Assembly (NCBI RefSeq): GCF_016653635.2
Contig: NZ_CP067420.1
Location: forward strand, 5,792,001 to 5,856,000
Direction: 5' to 3'
DNA length: 64,000 nucleotides
Source of the DNA: Skermanella sp. TT6
Lineage (GTDB): Bacteria; Pseudomonadota; Alphaproteobacteria; Azospirillales; Azospirillaceae
Within the stretch, counting starts at the first letter, position 1, and the number at the start of each line of letters is the position of its first letter. Positions 18,582 through 27,041 of this stretch are shown piece after piece. Below the pieces are notes generated by a model. The model was not told where the DNA came from and ran no database searches. It saw only the letters and a program-made list of their open reading frames with translations. Both the position numbers and the translations under genes were made by a program.

Positions 18582-18856
18582 GTCGACTCAACGCACTCAC
18601 GGTCTGGACGGCACCGTCCGACCGGCTCGCTCCGGCGGGACCACACCCTGTCGATCCGTTATATGGACCACACCGTAAAAATTTTGACCCCTGCGGGATC
18701 GGCAGGGGTGCCATTCGGCACCGGCCGTCACCCTGACGCCGCTTTTGCCGTCGCCACTTTCGCTCTCCGTTTCGAATTCCAGTAGACTTGGTCGCCCCTG
18801 ATCTCGCTCGGGCATTCGGCCAGCCAGCCGGCCAGGCACACACCTGCGGGAAAGGC
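18582..18856. other. Gap upstream of glnD; no clear feature
   Basis: This region should hold the glnD promoter on the minus strand, but I see no strong consensus. A minus-strand open frame (start about 18,955, stop 18,728) preceded by CAGGA encodes 75 residues with plausible composition (LTLNHPDHHINAKHAFP). It overlaps the plus-strand ORF described next, and I cannot decide between them on composition in the overlap. Confidence 0.3.
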
Positions 18857-19174
18857 ATGTTTGGCGTTGATATGATGATCCGGGTGGTTCAGCGTCAGCA
18901 GTTCGAGCGCCGCCGGCCGGCGTTTCTGCTGATCGAGAGTCAGGGCTGGTCGCATGAGATATTCCTGCCCGAGCAGGAACTGCTTCTCGCTGCTGGCCCT
19001 GCCCACCACCGGCGAATGGGGCCGGGAACCGTCGTGATCTTCGGGATCTGGCTGAAGCAGCAAGCCTGGATATTCGGCTACCCGGTCCGCTTCGACGCGG
19101 TGCTGTGCGCCGGGCTGCTCCTGGTCGGAGTCGGCCTGTCTATCAACACCCTTGCGCGATCGGGACCGGGCTAG
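18857..19174 (+). CDS. Hypothetical protein with C-terminal hydrophobic helix
   Basis: The 105-residue product (start ATG 18,857, MFGVDMMIRVVQ) is not a family I recognise. The reading frame shows the coding pattern of a high-GC genome in its second half: third positions GC-richest, second positions poorest. A hydrophobic segment DAVLCAGLLLVGVGLSI near the end could be a membrane helix. A basic region (VQRQQFERRRPAF) precedes it. The downstream ORF starts five bases after its stop, as in an operon. An antisense frame covers part of it, so existence is uncertain. Confidence 0.35.
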   Translation: MFGVDMMIRVVQRQQFERRRPAFLLIESQGWSHEIFLPEQELLLAAGPAHHRRMGPGTVVIFGIWLKQQAWIFGYPVRFDAVLCAGLLLVGVGLSINTLARSGPG

Positions 19175-19179
19175 GGATC

Positions 19180-19392
19180 ATGGGAGATGACCGAACGCCC
19201 TTCGGGCAAACTTCTGCGATCGCCGCTCATAATGCGACGCTGGCGACTGCGCGGGCCAAGGCGCTCGATTGGATCAGGCGGGGCATGCCGGATGCGGAAG
19301 TGCATCATGGAGATGACATGCCGGCCTTGAGCGACGAAGAGCTTGCGCAGTTCCGGCCTTCTTCCGTCCGTTTCGACAAAACGCGAGACTGA
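19180..19392 (+). CDS. Hypothetical 70-residue protein
   Basis: Starting at ATG 19,180 (MGDDRTPFGQTSAIAAHN), the product is acidic at its end, with the segment DDMPALSDEELAQFRPSS. A short acidic LSDEEL stretch of this kind occurs in several small antitoxin-like proteins, but the match is too weak for a call. The gene follows the preceding ORF by five bases. No DNA-binding domain or signal peptide is visible. Confidence 0.4.
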   Translation: MGDDRTPFGQTSAIAAHNATLATARAKALDWIRRGMPDAEVHHGDDMPALSDEELAQFRPSSVRFDKTRD

Positions 19393-19437
19393 GCAAGGCC
19401 CGTGTCCAGTTCACAGCCTCCGATCCCGCCGACCCAC

Positions 19438-19535
19438 CGTAGGTCGGCCTCGGCCGAAGGCCGACGCCGACAGCGTGCCCGGAGCGTCGATGCAGGGCGT
19501 CGGCGTTCGCCCTGACGGGCGAAGGCCGTCCTACG
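19438..19535. repeat. Dispersed palindrome, copy 2 (long form)
   Basis: Outer arms CGTAGGTCGGCC (19,438-19,449) and GGCCGTCCTACG (19,524-19,535) pair with one mismatch, and an inner hairpin (about 19,502-19,528) carries the core GCGTTCGCC-C-TGACGGGCGAAGGCCG, which is nearly identical to the core at 1238-1275, with the same single mispair in the stem. Between them is another short palindrome CGGCCGAAGGCCG. The element is intergenic and looks like a REP/BIME-type repeat. Confidence 0.7.
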
Positions 19536-19669
19536 CCGAGACTCGAAGAACGCCCATTACCCGCTTCGGGTACGGCCGCTCGATAAGCCTGGAATCCTAG
19601 GAAACTTGACCAAAATACTACAGCGTGATAAGGAACCAATTCCTCCTCCCTGGTTCCGAAGGCCCCGCC

Positions 19670-20395
19670 ATGCCCGCTCCAGCTCCCGCTCCCACCTCGG
19701 CCGCACCCGCCGCCCCCTCCATCTACACCCCCCTCCCGCACCGCCAGGAAGCCTTCGCCCGGCACGTCGCCGCCGGCCGGGGCTATGCGGGGGCGGCGCG
19801 GCTGTCCGGCTATGCCTGGGCAAGCGCCCGCCAGACCGGCTCGCGCCTGATGAAGCAGCCGGAGGTCGCCGCCCGGGTGGTCGAGCTGACCGAGGCCGAC
19901 AAGACCCGCCGCCATGCCGAGCTGGACGAGCTGGTCGCCGCCGCCAAGCGGGTGCTGATCGACGCCATGGAGAAGCAGAACCATTTCGCGGCGCTGCGCG
20001 CCATCGACCAGATCGCCCGCCTGCGCGGCCTCGCCGGCCCCGCGGCCGAGGCCCGCGATACCGCGCTCGACGCCGATCCCGAACCGGACGACAACGCCTC
20101 CGCCTGCTCCTCCATCGCCGACCCCGAGGCCCAGTTCGAGCCGCCGATGCCGGCCGCCGGCCTCGCCCCGGTCGAGCCCGCGCCCGAGGACCCGGAAAAG
20201 GCCGATGCCAGGCAGGCCAAGGCGAACTACCGTCACACCAAGCGGAGCATCGAAATCCTCAGGAAGCGGCACCCCGACCTCTACGCCCGGGTCAGCCGGG
20301 GCTCGATGGAGGATGCCGGACTCTATTTCGACGCGGCTCTCAACCTCCTGCCGCCCGACCGCTGGCCGGGCGCCGAGTCCCCGGCGCACCCGTGA
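19670..20395 (+). CDS. Terminase small-subunit-like protein, solitary
   Basis: From ATG 19,670 (MPAPAPAPTSAAPAAPSIY) the product has 241 residues. After a Pro/Ala linker, residues about 22-70 (LPHRQEAFARHVAAGRGYAG, then AARLSGYAWASARQTGSRLM) match the N-terminal helix-turn-helix of phage terminase small subunits: an alternation of helices followed by the invariant glycine-rich turn and a position where one DNA recognition helix would sit. The C-terminal half (residues about 170-235) is less typical. In phages this protein recognises the packaging site, but no large terminase, portal, capsid or integrase gene is nearby, so it is either a domesticated copy or a regulator built from the same fold. 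Confidence 0.65.
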   Translation: MPAPAPAPTSAAPAAPSIYTPLPHRQEAFARHVAAGRGYAGAARLSGYAWASARQTGSRLMKQPEVAARVVELTEADKTRRHAELDELVAAAKRVLIDAMEKQNHFAALRAIDQIARLRGLAGPAAEARDTALDADPEPDDNASACSSIADPEAQFEPPMPAAGLAPVEPAPEDPEKADARQAKANYRHTKRSIEILRKRHPDLYARVSRGSMEDAGLYFDAALNLLPPDRWPGAESPAHP

Positions 20396-20479
20396 TGACG
20401 GATGTTGACACATGCGGCCAGGCCCCGGGGGGTGGTCTCCCGGTCCTCGGCCCTTCAGGCGACCCGTCCCCCCGACCCC

Positions 20480-23400
20480 TCAGCTCGCGATCATCCCGCG
20501 GAGCTGCCGGTTCGCCACCGCCAGCATCGCCAGGTCCACCCGCGTGACCGCGCGCAACTCCGTCAGCAGTTGCCGGATCCGCTCCACCGGCCCCTGGCGG
20601 CATGCCGTCCAGGCGTCGATCGCGGCGGTGTGGTCCTGGCCGTCGTTCAGGATGCGGGCGGTCAGGTCGCTCTGAAGGCCGTAGAGATCGTCCACGATCG
20701 CGCCGACCGCCTGCTTCTGCCAGTGGTTCTCGGTCTTGACCTGCGTCGCCTGGCAGCGCAGCCACTCCATGCCGAAACGGTGGCCCAGCTCGAAATAGAC
20801 CAGCGCCACGGCGGGGACGTCGCGCCGGCACAGCCGGGCGATGCGGGTGACGTCCAGCCCCGACGCCAGGATGCCCAGGCTGGCGACCCGCCGCGCCAGG
20901 TCGGCCGGCACGCCCTGCTCCGTCCAGTGCGCGGCGCGCTCGTCCAGCAGCCTCCTGTCCTCCTCGCACAGCACCGTGTCCAGGTCGGCCGCCAGCTGCT
21001 CGACGCCGGGGGTATAGTTGGCCGCCTCGGCGCCCAGGTCGAGCGGCTGCGGGGCGTTGATCAGGAACCACGGCACGGTGCGGTGGAGCAGCGCCTGCGT
21101 CGCCCCGATCATCTCGTACTGGCAGGCGGCCGGCACCCGGTTGTCCAGCGCCTCGATGGCGGTCCAAAGGGTGCGCAGCGCGAAGGCGTCGCGGCTGACC
21201 GTGTAGGCCCGCGCGATGTCGCCCGGCCCCATGCCGGTCTTCTCCGTCATCTCCGACAGGAAGGTCGGGCCGACCCGGTTGACCATGCTGTTGGTGGTGT
21301 ATGTCGCGATGATCTCGCGGCGCAGCCGGTGCCGCTCGATCGCCTCGCGGAAGTCGCGGCGCAGCGCCTTGGGGAAGTACTTGACCAAGTCCTCCGCCAT
21401 GCGCGGGTCGTCGGGCAGGTTGGAGGCCAGCAACTCGTCGTACAGCGTGATCTTGGAATAGGCCAGCAGCACCGCCAGCTCCGGCCGGGTCAGCGCCTGC
21501 CCGCGCGACGTCCGGGACGCGATCTCCTCGTCGTCGGGCAGGAACTCGATCGCCCGGTTCAGGTGGCCGCTCTTCTCCAGCAACCGCATGAAGCGGACCT
21601 GCCCCTCCAGCGACCCGGCCCCGCCCATGCCGGCGACGCTGATCGCCTGGGTCTGGAGATAATTGTCGGCCAGCACCAGCTCGGCCACCTCGTCGGTCAT
21701 GCCGGCCAGCAGCTGGTCGCGCTGCTTCATGGTCATGTCGCCGCGGGCGATCACGTCGCCGGTCAGCACCTTGATGTTGACCTCGTGGTCGGAGGTATCG
21801 ACGCCGGCCGAATTGTCGATCGCGTCGGTGTTGATCCGGCCGCCCGCTTGCGCGTACTCGATCCGGCCGCGCTGGGTCACGCCTAGGTTGGCGCCCTCGC
21901 CGACGATCCTGGCGCGGACTTCCCGGCCGTCGATCCGGCTGGAGTCGTTGGCCTTGTCGCCGACCTCGGCATGGGTCTCCTCGGTCGCCTTGACGAAGGT
22001 GCCGATGCCGCCGAACCACAGCAGATCGACTTGCCCCCGCAGCATCGCCTGGATCAGCTCCACCGGGGTCACCTTGTCGCGGGTCAGGCCGAAGCGGGCC
22101 TGGATTTCCGGCGACAGCTTCAGCGACTTGGCCTTGCGGTCGAAGATGGCGCCGCCCGGCGACAGCAGCCCCGCGTCATAGTCCGCCCAGGTCGAGCGCG
22201 GCAGGTCGAACAGCCGGCGCCGCTCCTCGAAGCTGGTCGCCGGATCGGGATCGGGGTCGCAGAAGATGTGCAGGTGGTTGAAGGCGCCCACCAGCTTCGT
22301 GTGGCGCGACAGCAGCATGCCGTTGCCGAACACGTCGCCCGACATGTCGCCGACGCCGACGCAGGTGAAGTCCTGGGTCTGGCAATCCACGCCGATCTCG
22401 CGGAAATGGCGCTTGACCGATTCCCAGGCGCCGCGCGCGGTGATGCCCATCCGCTTGTGGTCGTAGCCGCGCGATCCGCCCGACGCGAAGGCGTCGCCCA
22501 GCCAGAAGCCATAGTCCACCGACACGCCGTTGGCGATGTCGGAGAAGGTCGCCGTGCCCTTGTCGGCCGCCACCACCAGGTACGGGTCGTCGCCGTCGAT
22601 CCGCACCACCCGGGGCGGCGGCACGACGGAGCCGTCGGCGGCGTAGTTGTCGGTGATGTCGAGCAGGCCGCGCATCAGCGTCTTGTAGCACTCGACCACC
22701 TCGGCCATGACGGCGTCGCGTCCGGCCTCGGCCGGCGGCGGGCGCTTGACCACGAAGCCGCCCTTCGACCCCACCGGCACGATGACCGCGTTCTTGACCA
22801 TCTGCGCCTTCATCAGCCCCAGGATCTCGGTGCGGAAATCCTCCCGCCGGTCGGACCAGCGGATGCCGCCGCGGGCGACCTTGCCGCCGCGCAGGTGGAT
22901 CGCCTCGACCCGCGGGCTGTAGACCCAGACCTCGACCATGGGGCGGGGCAGGGGCAGCTCGTCCACGCTGCGGCTGTCCAGCTTCATGGACAGGTAGGGC
23001 TTGACCCCGCCGTCCTCGGCTTTCTGGAAATAGTTGGTCCGCAGGGTGCAGCGCACGAGGTTCAGGAACCGGCGCAGGATGCGGTCCTCGTCCAGGTTGG
23101 CGACATCGTCCAGCGCGTGGTCGATCTCCACCAGCAGCCCGTTGACCGCGACCTGCGCCTCGTCGGCGCCGCCCGGGGTCGCCCGCTTGTCCGGATCGTG
23201 CAGGGTCTGGAACAGCCGGACGATCAGGCGCGTGATCGCGGCGTGGCCGGCCAGCGTGTCCTCCATGTAGTCCTGGCTGAACTGGAAGCGGATCTGGCGC
23301 AGATACTTGGCATAGGCCCGCAGCATGGAGATCTCGCGCCAGCCCAGCCCGGCGCGGATCACCAGCCTGTTGAAGCCGTCGTCCTCCATGCGGCCCTCCC

Positions 23401-25339
23401 AGACCCGCAGGAAGGCCTCCTGGAAGGCTTGGCGCACGCGGCCCAGGTCCACGGCGACGCCGGCCCGGCTGGTCATGGCGAAGTCGTGGATCCAGACCGG
23501 CTCGATCCTGCCGGGAATCGTCACCTCGAACGGCCCGCCCTCCGAGATCACCTTGACGCCCATATGCTCCAGCATGGGCAGGATGTCCGACAGGGCCACC
23601 TGCCCGCCGGCATGGTAGAGCTTCAGGTACAGCTCGGACTCGCCGGCCTCGATCGGCCGGTAGAGGTTCAGGCCCAGGCGCCCGGTATGGAGCACCTCCT
23701 CGATCCGCTCAATGTCGTAGACGGCCAGTTCGGCGCCGAAACGATCCCGGAAGCCCACGTCGAAGGACGCGGAGTAGCGCCGGTGCAGGCGCAGCCCCTC
23801 CTCCTCGCCCCGGGCATCGACCAGGGCGTCCTGCAGCCGGTCGGGCCAGGCGCGGCTCGCCTCGATCAGCCGCTCCTCGATCTCCCCCACGTCGTAATCG
23901 GGGATGCCGCCCGGCTTCGTTTCGATGACGAACTGGACCCGCGCCAGCACGCTCTCGGCCAGCTGCGTGAAGAAGGCGGAGCAGGTTCCGTCGAAGGCGC
24001 GCTCCAGGATCGCCTGGATGCGCCGGCGCAGGTCGGTGTCGTAGCGGTCGCGCGGGACATAGACCAGGCAGGTCATGAAGCGCTCGAACGGGTCGCGGCG
24101 CACGAACAGGGCGGTGCGCTGGCGCTCCTGAAGGTGAAGCACGCCGATCGCGATCTCGAACAGCTCGTCGTCGGTGATCTGGAACAGCTCGTCCCGGGGG
24201 AAATTCTCCAGGATGTGGGTCAGCGCCTTGCCGTCGTGGCTGCGCGGGTCGAACCCGGCGCGCTCCAGCACGCGGGCCACCTTGTTGCGCAGGAATGGGA
24301 TGTCGCGGGCGCTGGCGCTGTAGGCGGCCGACGTGAACAACCCGACGAACAGGTGCTCGCCGACCACCTTCCCGTCGTCGTCGTAGGCCTTGATGAAGAT
24401 GCTGTCCATCAGGGCCGGGCGGTGCACCGTGGCCCGGCGGTTCGACTTGGTGACCAGCAGCAGGCGCGGCTGGCGCAGGAACTGCTGGGCGTCCGGCGGC
24501 AGGGAGGCGAAGTTGCGCAACCCGTCGAACACCCGGATATCGTCGTCGCGCAGGATGCCCAGCCCCTCGCCGGGGACCGGGGTCAGCCGGGCCTCGTCTC
24601 CCTCGCCCTCGAACCGGTAGCGGCGGTAGCCCAGGAAGGTGAAGTTGTCGTCGTTCAGCCAGTGCAGGAAATCCCGGGCTTCGGCCAGCTCGCCCTCGGG
24701 CAGCGCGTCGGGCGTCCGGTCGACGCCGTCGATGATGCGGCGCATCGGCTCGTGCATGGACTTCCAGTCCTCGACCGCAGCGCGCACGTCGGCCAGCACC
24801 TTCTCCACGCCCTGGGCGACCCGCTCCAGGAAGTGGGGATCGGTCTGCTCGTCCACCTCGATATGCATGAAGGATTCGGGCACGGCCTCGGCCGGCGCCG
24901 CCTGCGGCTCGTACAGGTCGGTCAGGCGGCCCGACGCGTCGCGGCGCACCCGCACCACGGGGTGGATCACCAGATGGACGGTCAGCCCCTGGCGGTTCAG
25001 CTCCGCCGTGACCGAATCGACCAGGAACGGCATGTCGTCGTTGACGATCTCGACCACGGTATGGCCGGACTGCCAGCCATGCTCGTCGAGCTGGGGATGA
25101 TAGGCCCGGACCCGCGCGGTCCGCTCCTGCCGCTGGGCGGCGAACTGCCAGATCGACAGCGCCGCGCTGTAGAGCTGGTCGGGGCTGGATTCCAGCAGGT
25201 CGTCGGGAGGCACGTTGGCATAGAACTGGCGGACGAACCGTTCGGCCATGTCGGCCCGGTCGCGGTTCAGACGGTCGCGAACGCGGCTGACGATCTGCTC
25301 GGTCAGCTCGCCTTTGAGTTGTTCGGCCTTGAGGGCCAT
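20480..25339 (-). CDS. Large NAD-specific glutamate dehydrogenase (GDH180 type)
   Basis: This protein of 1619 residues belongs to the large NAD-dependent glutamate dehydrogenases, which convert glutamate to 2-oxoglutarate and ammonia and work mainly in amino-acid catabolism. The first 700 residues form the regulatory region with ACT-like modules. The catalytic region shows VARGGIRWSDRREDFRTEI (near residue 825), the lysine-bearing VGSKGGFVVKR, VDYGFWLGDAFASGGSRGYD and the nucleotide-domain CVGVGDMSGDVFGNGML (near residue 990). The length is right for the family. Together with PutA, it lets the cell feed proline-derived glutamate into the TCA cycle. The gene is monocistronic, and the long frames on its complementary strand are shadows. 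Confidence 0.97.
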   Translation of the reverse strand: MALKAEQLKGELTEQIVSRVRDRLNRDRADMAERFVRQFYANVPPDDLLESSPDQLYSAALSIWQFAAQRQERTARVRAYHPQLDEHGWQSGHTVVEIVNDDMPFLVDSVTAELNRQGLTVHLVIHPVVRVRRDASGRLTDLYEPQAAPAEAVPESFMHIEVDEQTDPHFLERVAQGVEKVLADVRAAVEDWKSMHEPMRRIIDGVDRTPDALPEGELAEARDFLHWLNDDNFTFLGYRRYRFEGEGDEARLTPVPGEGLGILRDDDIRVFDGLRNFASLPPDAQQFLRQPRLLLVTKSNRRATVHRPALMDSIFIKAYDDDGKVVGEHLFVGLFTSAAYSASARDIPFLRNKVARVLERAGFDPRSHDGKALTHILENFPRDELFQITDDELFEIAIGVLHLQERQRTALFVRRDPFERFMTCLVYVPRDRYDTDLRRRIQAILERAFDGTCSAFFTQLAESVLARVQFVIETKPGGIPDYDVGEIEERLIEASRAWPDRLQDALVDARGEEEGLRLHRRYSASFDVGFRDRFGAELAVYDIERIEEVLHTGRLGLNLYRPIEAGESELYLKLYHAGGQVALSDILPMLEHMGVKVISEGGPFEVTIPGRIEPVWIHDFAMTSRAGVAVDLGRVRQAFQEAFLRVWEGRMEDDGFNRLVIRAGLGWREISMLRAYAKYLRQIRFQFSQDYMEDTLAGHAAITRLIVRLFQTLHDPDKRATPGGADEAQVAVNGLLVEIDHALDDVANLDEDRILRRFLNLVRCTLRTNYFQKAEDGGVKPYLSMKLDSRSVDELPLPRPMVEVWVYSPRVEAIHLRGGKVARGGIRWSDRREDFRTEILGLMKAQMVKNAVIVPVGSKGGFVVKRPPPAEAGRDAVMAEVVECYKTLMRGLLDITDNYAADGSVVPPPRVVRIDGDDPYLVVAADKGTATFSDIANGVSVDYGFWLGDAFASGGSRGYDHKRMGITARGAWESVKRHFREIGVDCQTQDFTCVGVGDMSGDVFGNGMLLSRHTKLVGAFNHLHIFCDPDPDPATSFEERRRLFDLPRSTWADYDAGLLSPGGAIFDRKAKSLKLSPEIQARFGLTRDKVTPVELIQAMLRGQVDLLWFGGIGTFVKATEETHAEVGDKANDSSRIDGREVRARIVGEGANLGVTQRGRIEYAQAGGRINTDAIDNSAGVDTSDHEVNIKVLTGDVIARGDMTMKQRDQLLAGMTDEVAELVLADNYLQTQAISVAGMGGAGSLEGQVRFMRLLEKSGHLNRAIEFLPDDEEIASRTSRGQALTRPELAVLLAYSKITLYDELLASNLPDDPRMAEDLVKYFPKALRRDFREAIERHRLRREIIATYTTNSMVNRVGPTFLSEMTEKTGMGPGDIARAYTVSRDAFALRTLWTAIEALDNRVPAACQYEMIGATQALLHRTVPWFLINAPQPLDLGAEAANYTPGVEQLAADLDTVLCEEDRRLLDERAAHWTEQGVPADLARRVASLGILASGLDVTRIARLCRRDVPAVALVYFELGHRFGMEWLRCQATQVKTENHWQKQAVGAIVDDLYGLQSDLTARILNDGQDHTAAIDAWTACRQGPVERIRQLLTELRAVTRVDLAMLAVANRQLRGMIAS

Positions 25340-25465
25340 GCCTGCCTCCCGTGATGCGGTCCGCTTCGGCGGTTTTCACCGCTTCTGTTCGGACCCGAGT
25401 GTAGCAGGTGAACATGGGTCCGTGGGGGAAGGTTGCGTGACGGGCCCGTGACCTTCCGGCCGGAC

Positions 25466-26131
25466 CTACTCGATCGCCTGGCGCAGCGCCGCGGCCCCGG
25501 CCCAGGGCGCCAGCGGCAGGGCCGCGACCAGCAGTCCGCCCAGCAGCAGCAGGTGCGGCCGGGCGGTGAAGCCGGACAGGGAAGCGTCGATCGCGCCGGC
25601 CCCGAAGATCAGCACGGGGATGTAGAGCGGCAGGATCAGCAGCGACAGCAGCACGCCGCCGCGCCGGGCGCCCAGCGTCAGGGCGGCACCGATCGCCCCG
25701 ATCAGGCTCAGGGTCGGCGTGCCGATCAGCAGCGTCGCGACCAGCACGGGAAAGCCCGCCGGCTCCATGTTCAGCAGCAGCGCCAGCAGGGGCGCCGCCA
25801 CGATCAGCGGCAGGCCGGTGACCAGCCAGTGCGCCAGCACCTTGGCGAACACGACGGCCTCCAGCGGCAGGCTGGACAGGGTCAGCAGCTCCAGGCTGCC
25901 GTCCTCGTAGTCGTTCTGGAACAGCCGTTCCAGCGACAGCAGCGACGCCAGAAGCGCCGCCACCCAGATCACCCCGGCGGCGATGCGGGCCAGGATGTTC
26001 GGCTCCGGCCCGACGCCGAACGGGAACAGCACGACGCACAGCACGAAGAACATCACCGCGACGGTGGCGTCCGACCCTTGCCGGAGCGCCAGCCGCAGGT
26101 CGCGCGACACGAGCTTGAGGAAGCGGTTCAC
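25466..26131 (-). CDS. ccmB: Heme exporter CcmB, cytochrome c maturation ABC permease
   Basis: The 221-residue product has six predicted transmembrane helices and the CcmB opening MNRFLKLVSRDLRLALRQG with the conserved ERLFQNDYEDGSLE after the second helix. Initiation is at GTG 26,131, whose bases overlap the ccmA stop in GTGA, so the two genes are translationally coupled. CcmB with CcmA forms the ABC complex that, with CcmC and CcmD, releases holo-CcmE in cytochrome c maturation. Confidence 0.93.
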   Translation of the reverse strand: MNRFLKLVSRDLRLALRQGSDATVAVMFFVLCVVLFPFGVGPEPNILARIAAGVIWVAALLASLLSLERLFQNDYEDGSLELLTLSSLPLEAVVFAKVLAHWLVTGLPLIVAAPLLALLLNMEPAGFPVLVATLLIGTPTLSLIGAIGAALTLGARRGGVLLSLLILPLYIPVLIFGAGAIDASLSGFTARPHLLLLGGLLVAALPLAPWAGAAALRQAIE

Positions 26132-26775
26132 GGTTCGCCCTCCTCCGGAGCGAGAGCGAAATCGTCCAGGTGCAGGGCCTCTGCGCCGGGCAGGGCGATC
26201 TCCGCGTGGGTCGAGACCACCACCATGCCGCCGCCCGCCCGGTGGTCGGAGATCGCCGCCTCGAGTTGCCCGATGCCGGCCCGGTCCAGCGCCACCGACG
26301 GCTCGTCCAGCAGCCACAGCGGCGCCGGCGCCGCCAGGACGCGCGCCAGGTTCAGCCGCCGCTTCTGCCCGGCGGACAGGTACCGGCCGGGGATGTCCGC
26401 GATGTGCGGCACGCCCAGCCGCTCCAGCGCCGCCAGCGCCGCGCCGGCCGGGTCGGGTGCTCCCCCCAGCGCCGCCCAGAAGGCCAGGTTCTCGCGCGCC
26501 GACAGCACCGGCTTCACGGCGTCGAGATGGCCGACATAATGGATGCGGGCGCGATGCAGGTCCGGATCGTCGGAGACCGGAACGCCGTCCCAACTCATGC
26601 TGCCGGAGAAGGGCCGCAGCAGCCCGGCCATCAGCCGCAGCAGGCTGGACTTCCCGCTGCCGTTCGGCCCCAGCAGCACCAGCGCGCCGCCGGCCGGGAC
26701 CGCGAAAGACAGATCCTGGAACACCAGCCGCTCGCCGCGCAGGCAGGTCAGGTCGGTACCGGCGAACAGGGGCAT
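26128..26775 (-). CDS. ccmA: Cytochrome c maturation ATP-binding protein CcmA
   Basis: From ATG 26,775 (MPLFAGTDLTCLRGERLVF) the protein has 215 residues, the usual CcmA length. It contains Walker A GPNGSGKSS, the ABC signature LSAGQKRRLNLARV, Walker B LWLLDEPS and the switch histidine in VVVSTHAEI. Longer in-frame starts exist up to 26,868 but add unrelated sequence. It pairs with ccmB, which overlaps its 3' end. ATP hydrolysis by CcmAB drives release of heme-loaded CcmE from CcmCD. Confidence 0.94.
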   Translation of the reverse strand: MPLFAGTDLTCLRGERLVFQDLSFAVPAGGALVLLGPNGSGKSSLLRLMAGLLRPFSGSMSWDGVPVSDDPDLHRARIHYVGHLDAVKPVLSARENLAFWAALGGAPDPAGAALAALERLGVPHIADIPGRYLSAGQKRRLNLARVLAAPAPLWLLDEPSVALDRAGIGQLEAAISDHRAGGGMVVVSTHAEIALPGAEALHLDDFALAPEEGEP

Positions 26776-26897
26776 GGGAGCGGGGCGATCGGCATGAAGG
26801 ATGGAGAACCGGACGGGTGCCGAGTGGTACAGCACCCCGCCACCGCTGCCAAGGGCATTCGGCGGCAAGACTTCGGTCCGGTCGCCGGAGAAGTCTG

Positions 26898-26975
26898 GAA
26901 CGCAAAGAGCCCCGCCTTGCGGCGGGGCTCCGAAGCTCGACGCCGTGCGAGGTTTGCGTTCACCCGCTGCACGGC
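26898..26975 (-). terminator. Nested hairpins upstream of ccmA; likely terminator of the toxin gene
   Basis: A perfect 10-base stem GAGCCCCGCC (26,907-26,916) / GGCGGGGCTC (26,921-26,930) with a four-base loop is itself framed by GAACGCAAA (26,898-26,906) and TTTGCGTTC (26,953-26,961). Another perfect pair, GCCGTGC (26,942-26,948) / GCACGGC (26,969-26,975), competes with the outer arm. Read on the minus strand the tight hairpin is followed by CTTTGCG, a weak U tract. It lies between the MazF-like gene and ccmA, both on the minus strand. The overlapping alternatives would allow attenuation; that part is inference. Confidence 0.6.
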
Positions 26976-27041
26976 CGCCCCTGGTGGGGTCTTAGACGCG
27001 GATGGCCGAAGCTCAGAGCCGCTAACAAGAAAGAATCTATG

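Noticed and set aside
15894-18785. A plus-strand open frame of 963 codons opposite glnD
   Set aside because: Shadow frame; glnD on the minus strand has all its domains, and the antisense product has no recognisable pattern.
19180-19392. BrnA-type antitoxin
   Set aside because: The acidic LSDEEL segment is only a few residues long, there is no DNA-binding domain, and the preceding ORF does not look like BrnT.
19670-20395. Prophage
   Set aside because: Only a terminase-small-subunit-like gene is present. There is no integrase, portal, capsid, lysis gene or attachment-site repeat around it.
21971-25354. A plus-strand open frame of 1127 codons opposite the glutamate dehydrogenase gene
   Set aside because: It is the shadow of a high-GC gene: rich in Arg, Gly, Ala, Asp and His with no motif, and the minus strand encodes a complete known enzyme.
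26890-27041. tRNA or tmRNA gene
   Set aside because: Paired stems exist, but there is no tRNA cloverleaf, CCA end or tmRNA tag reading frame.
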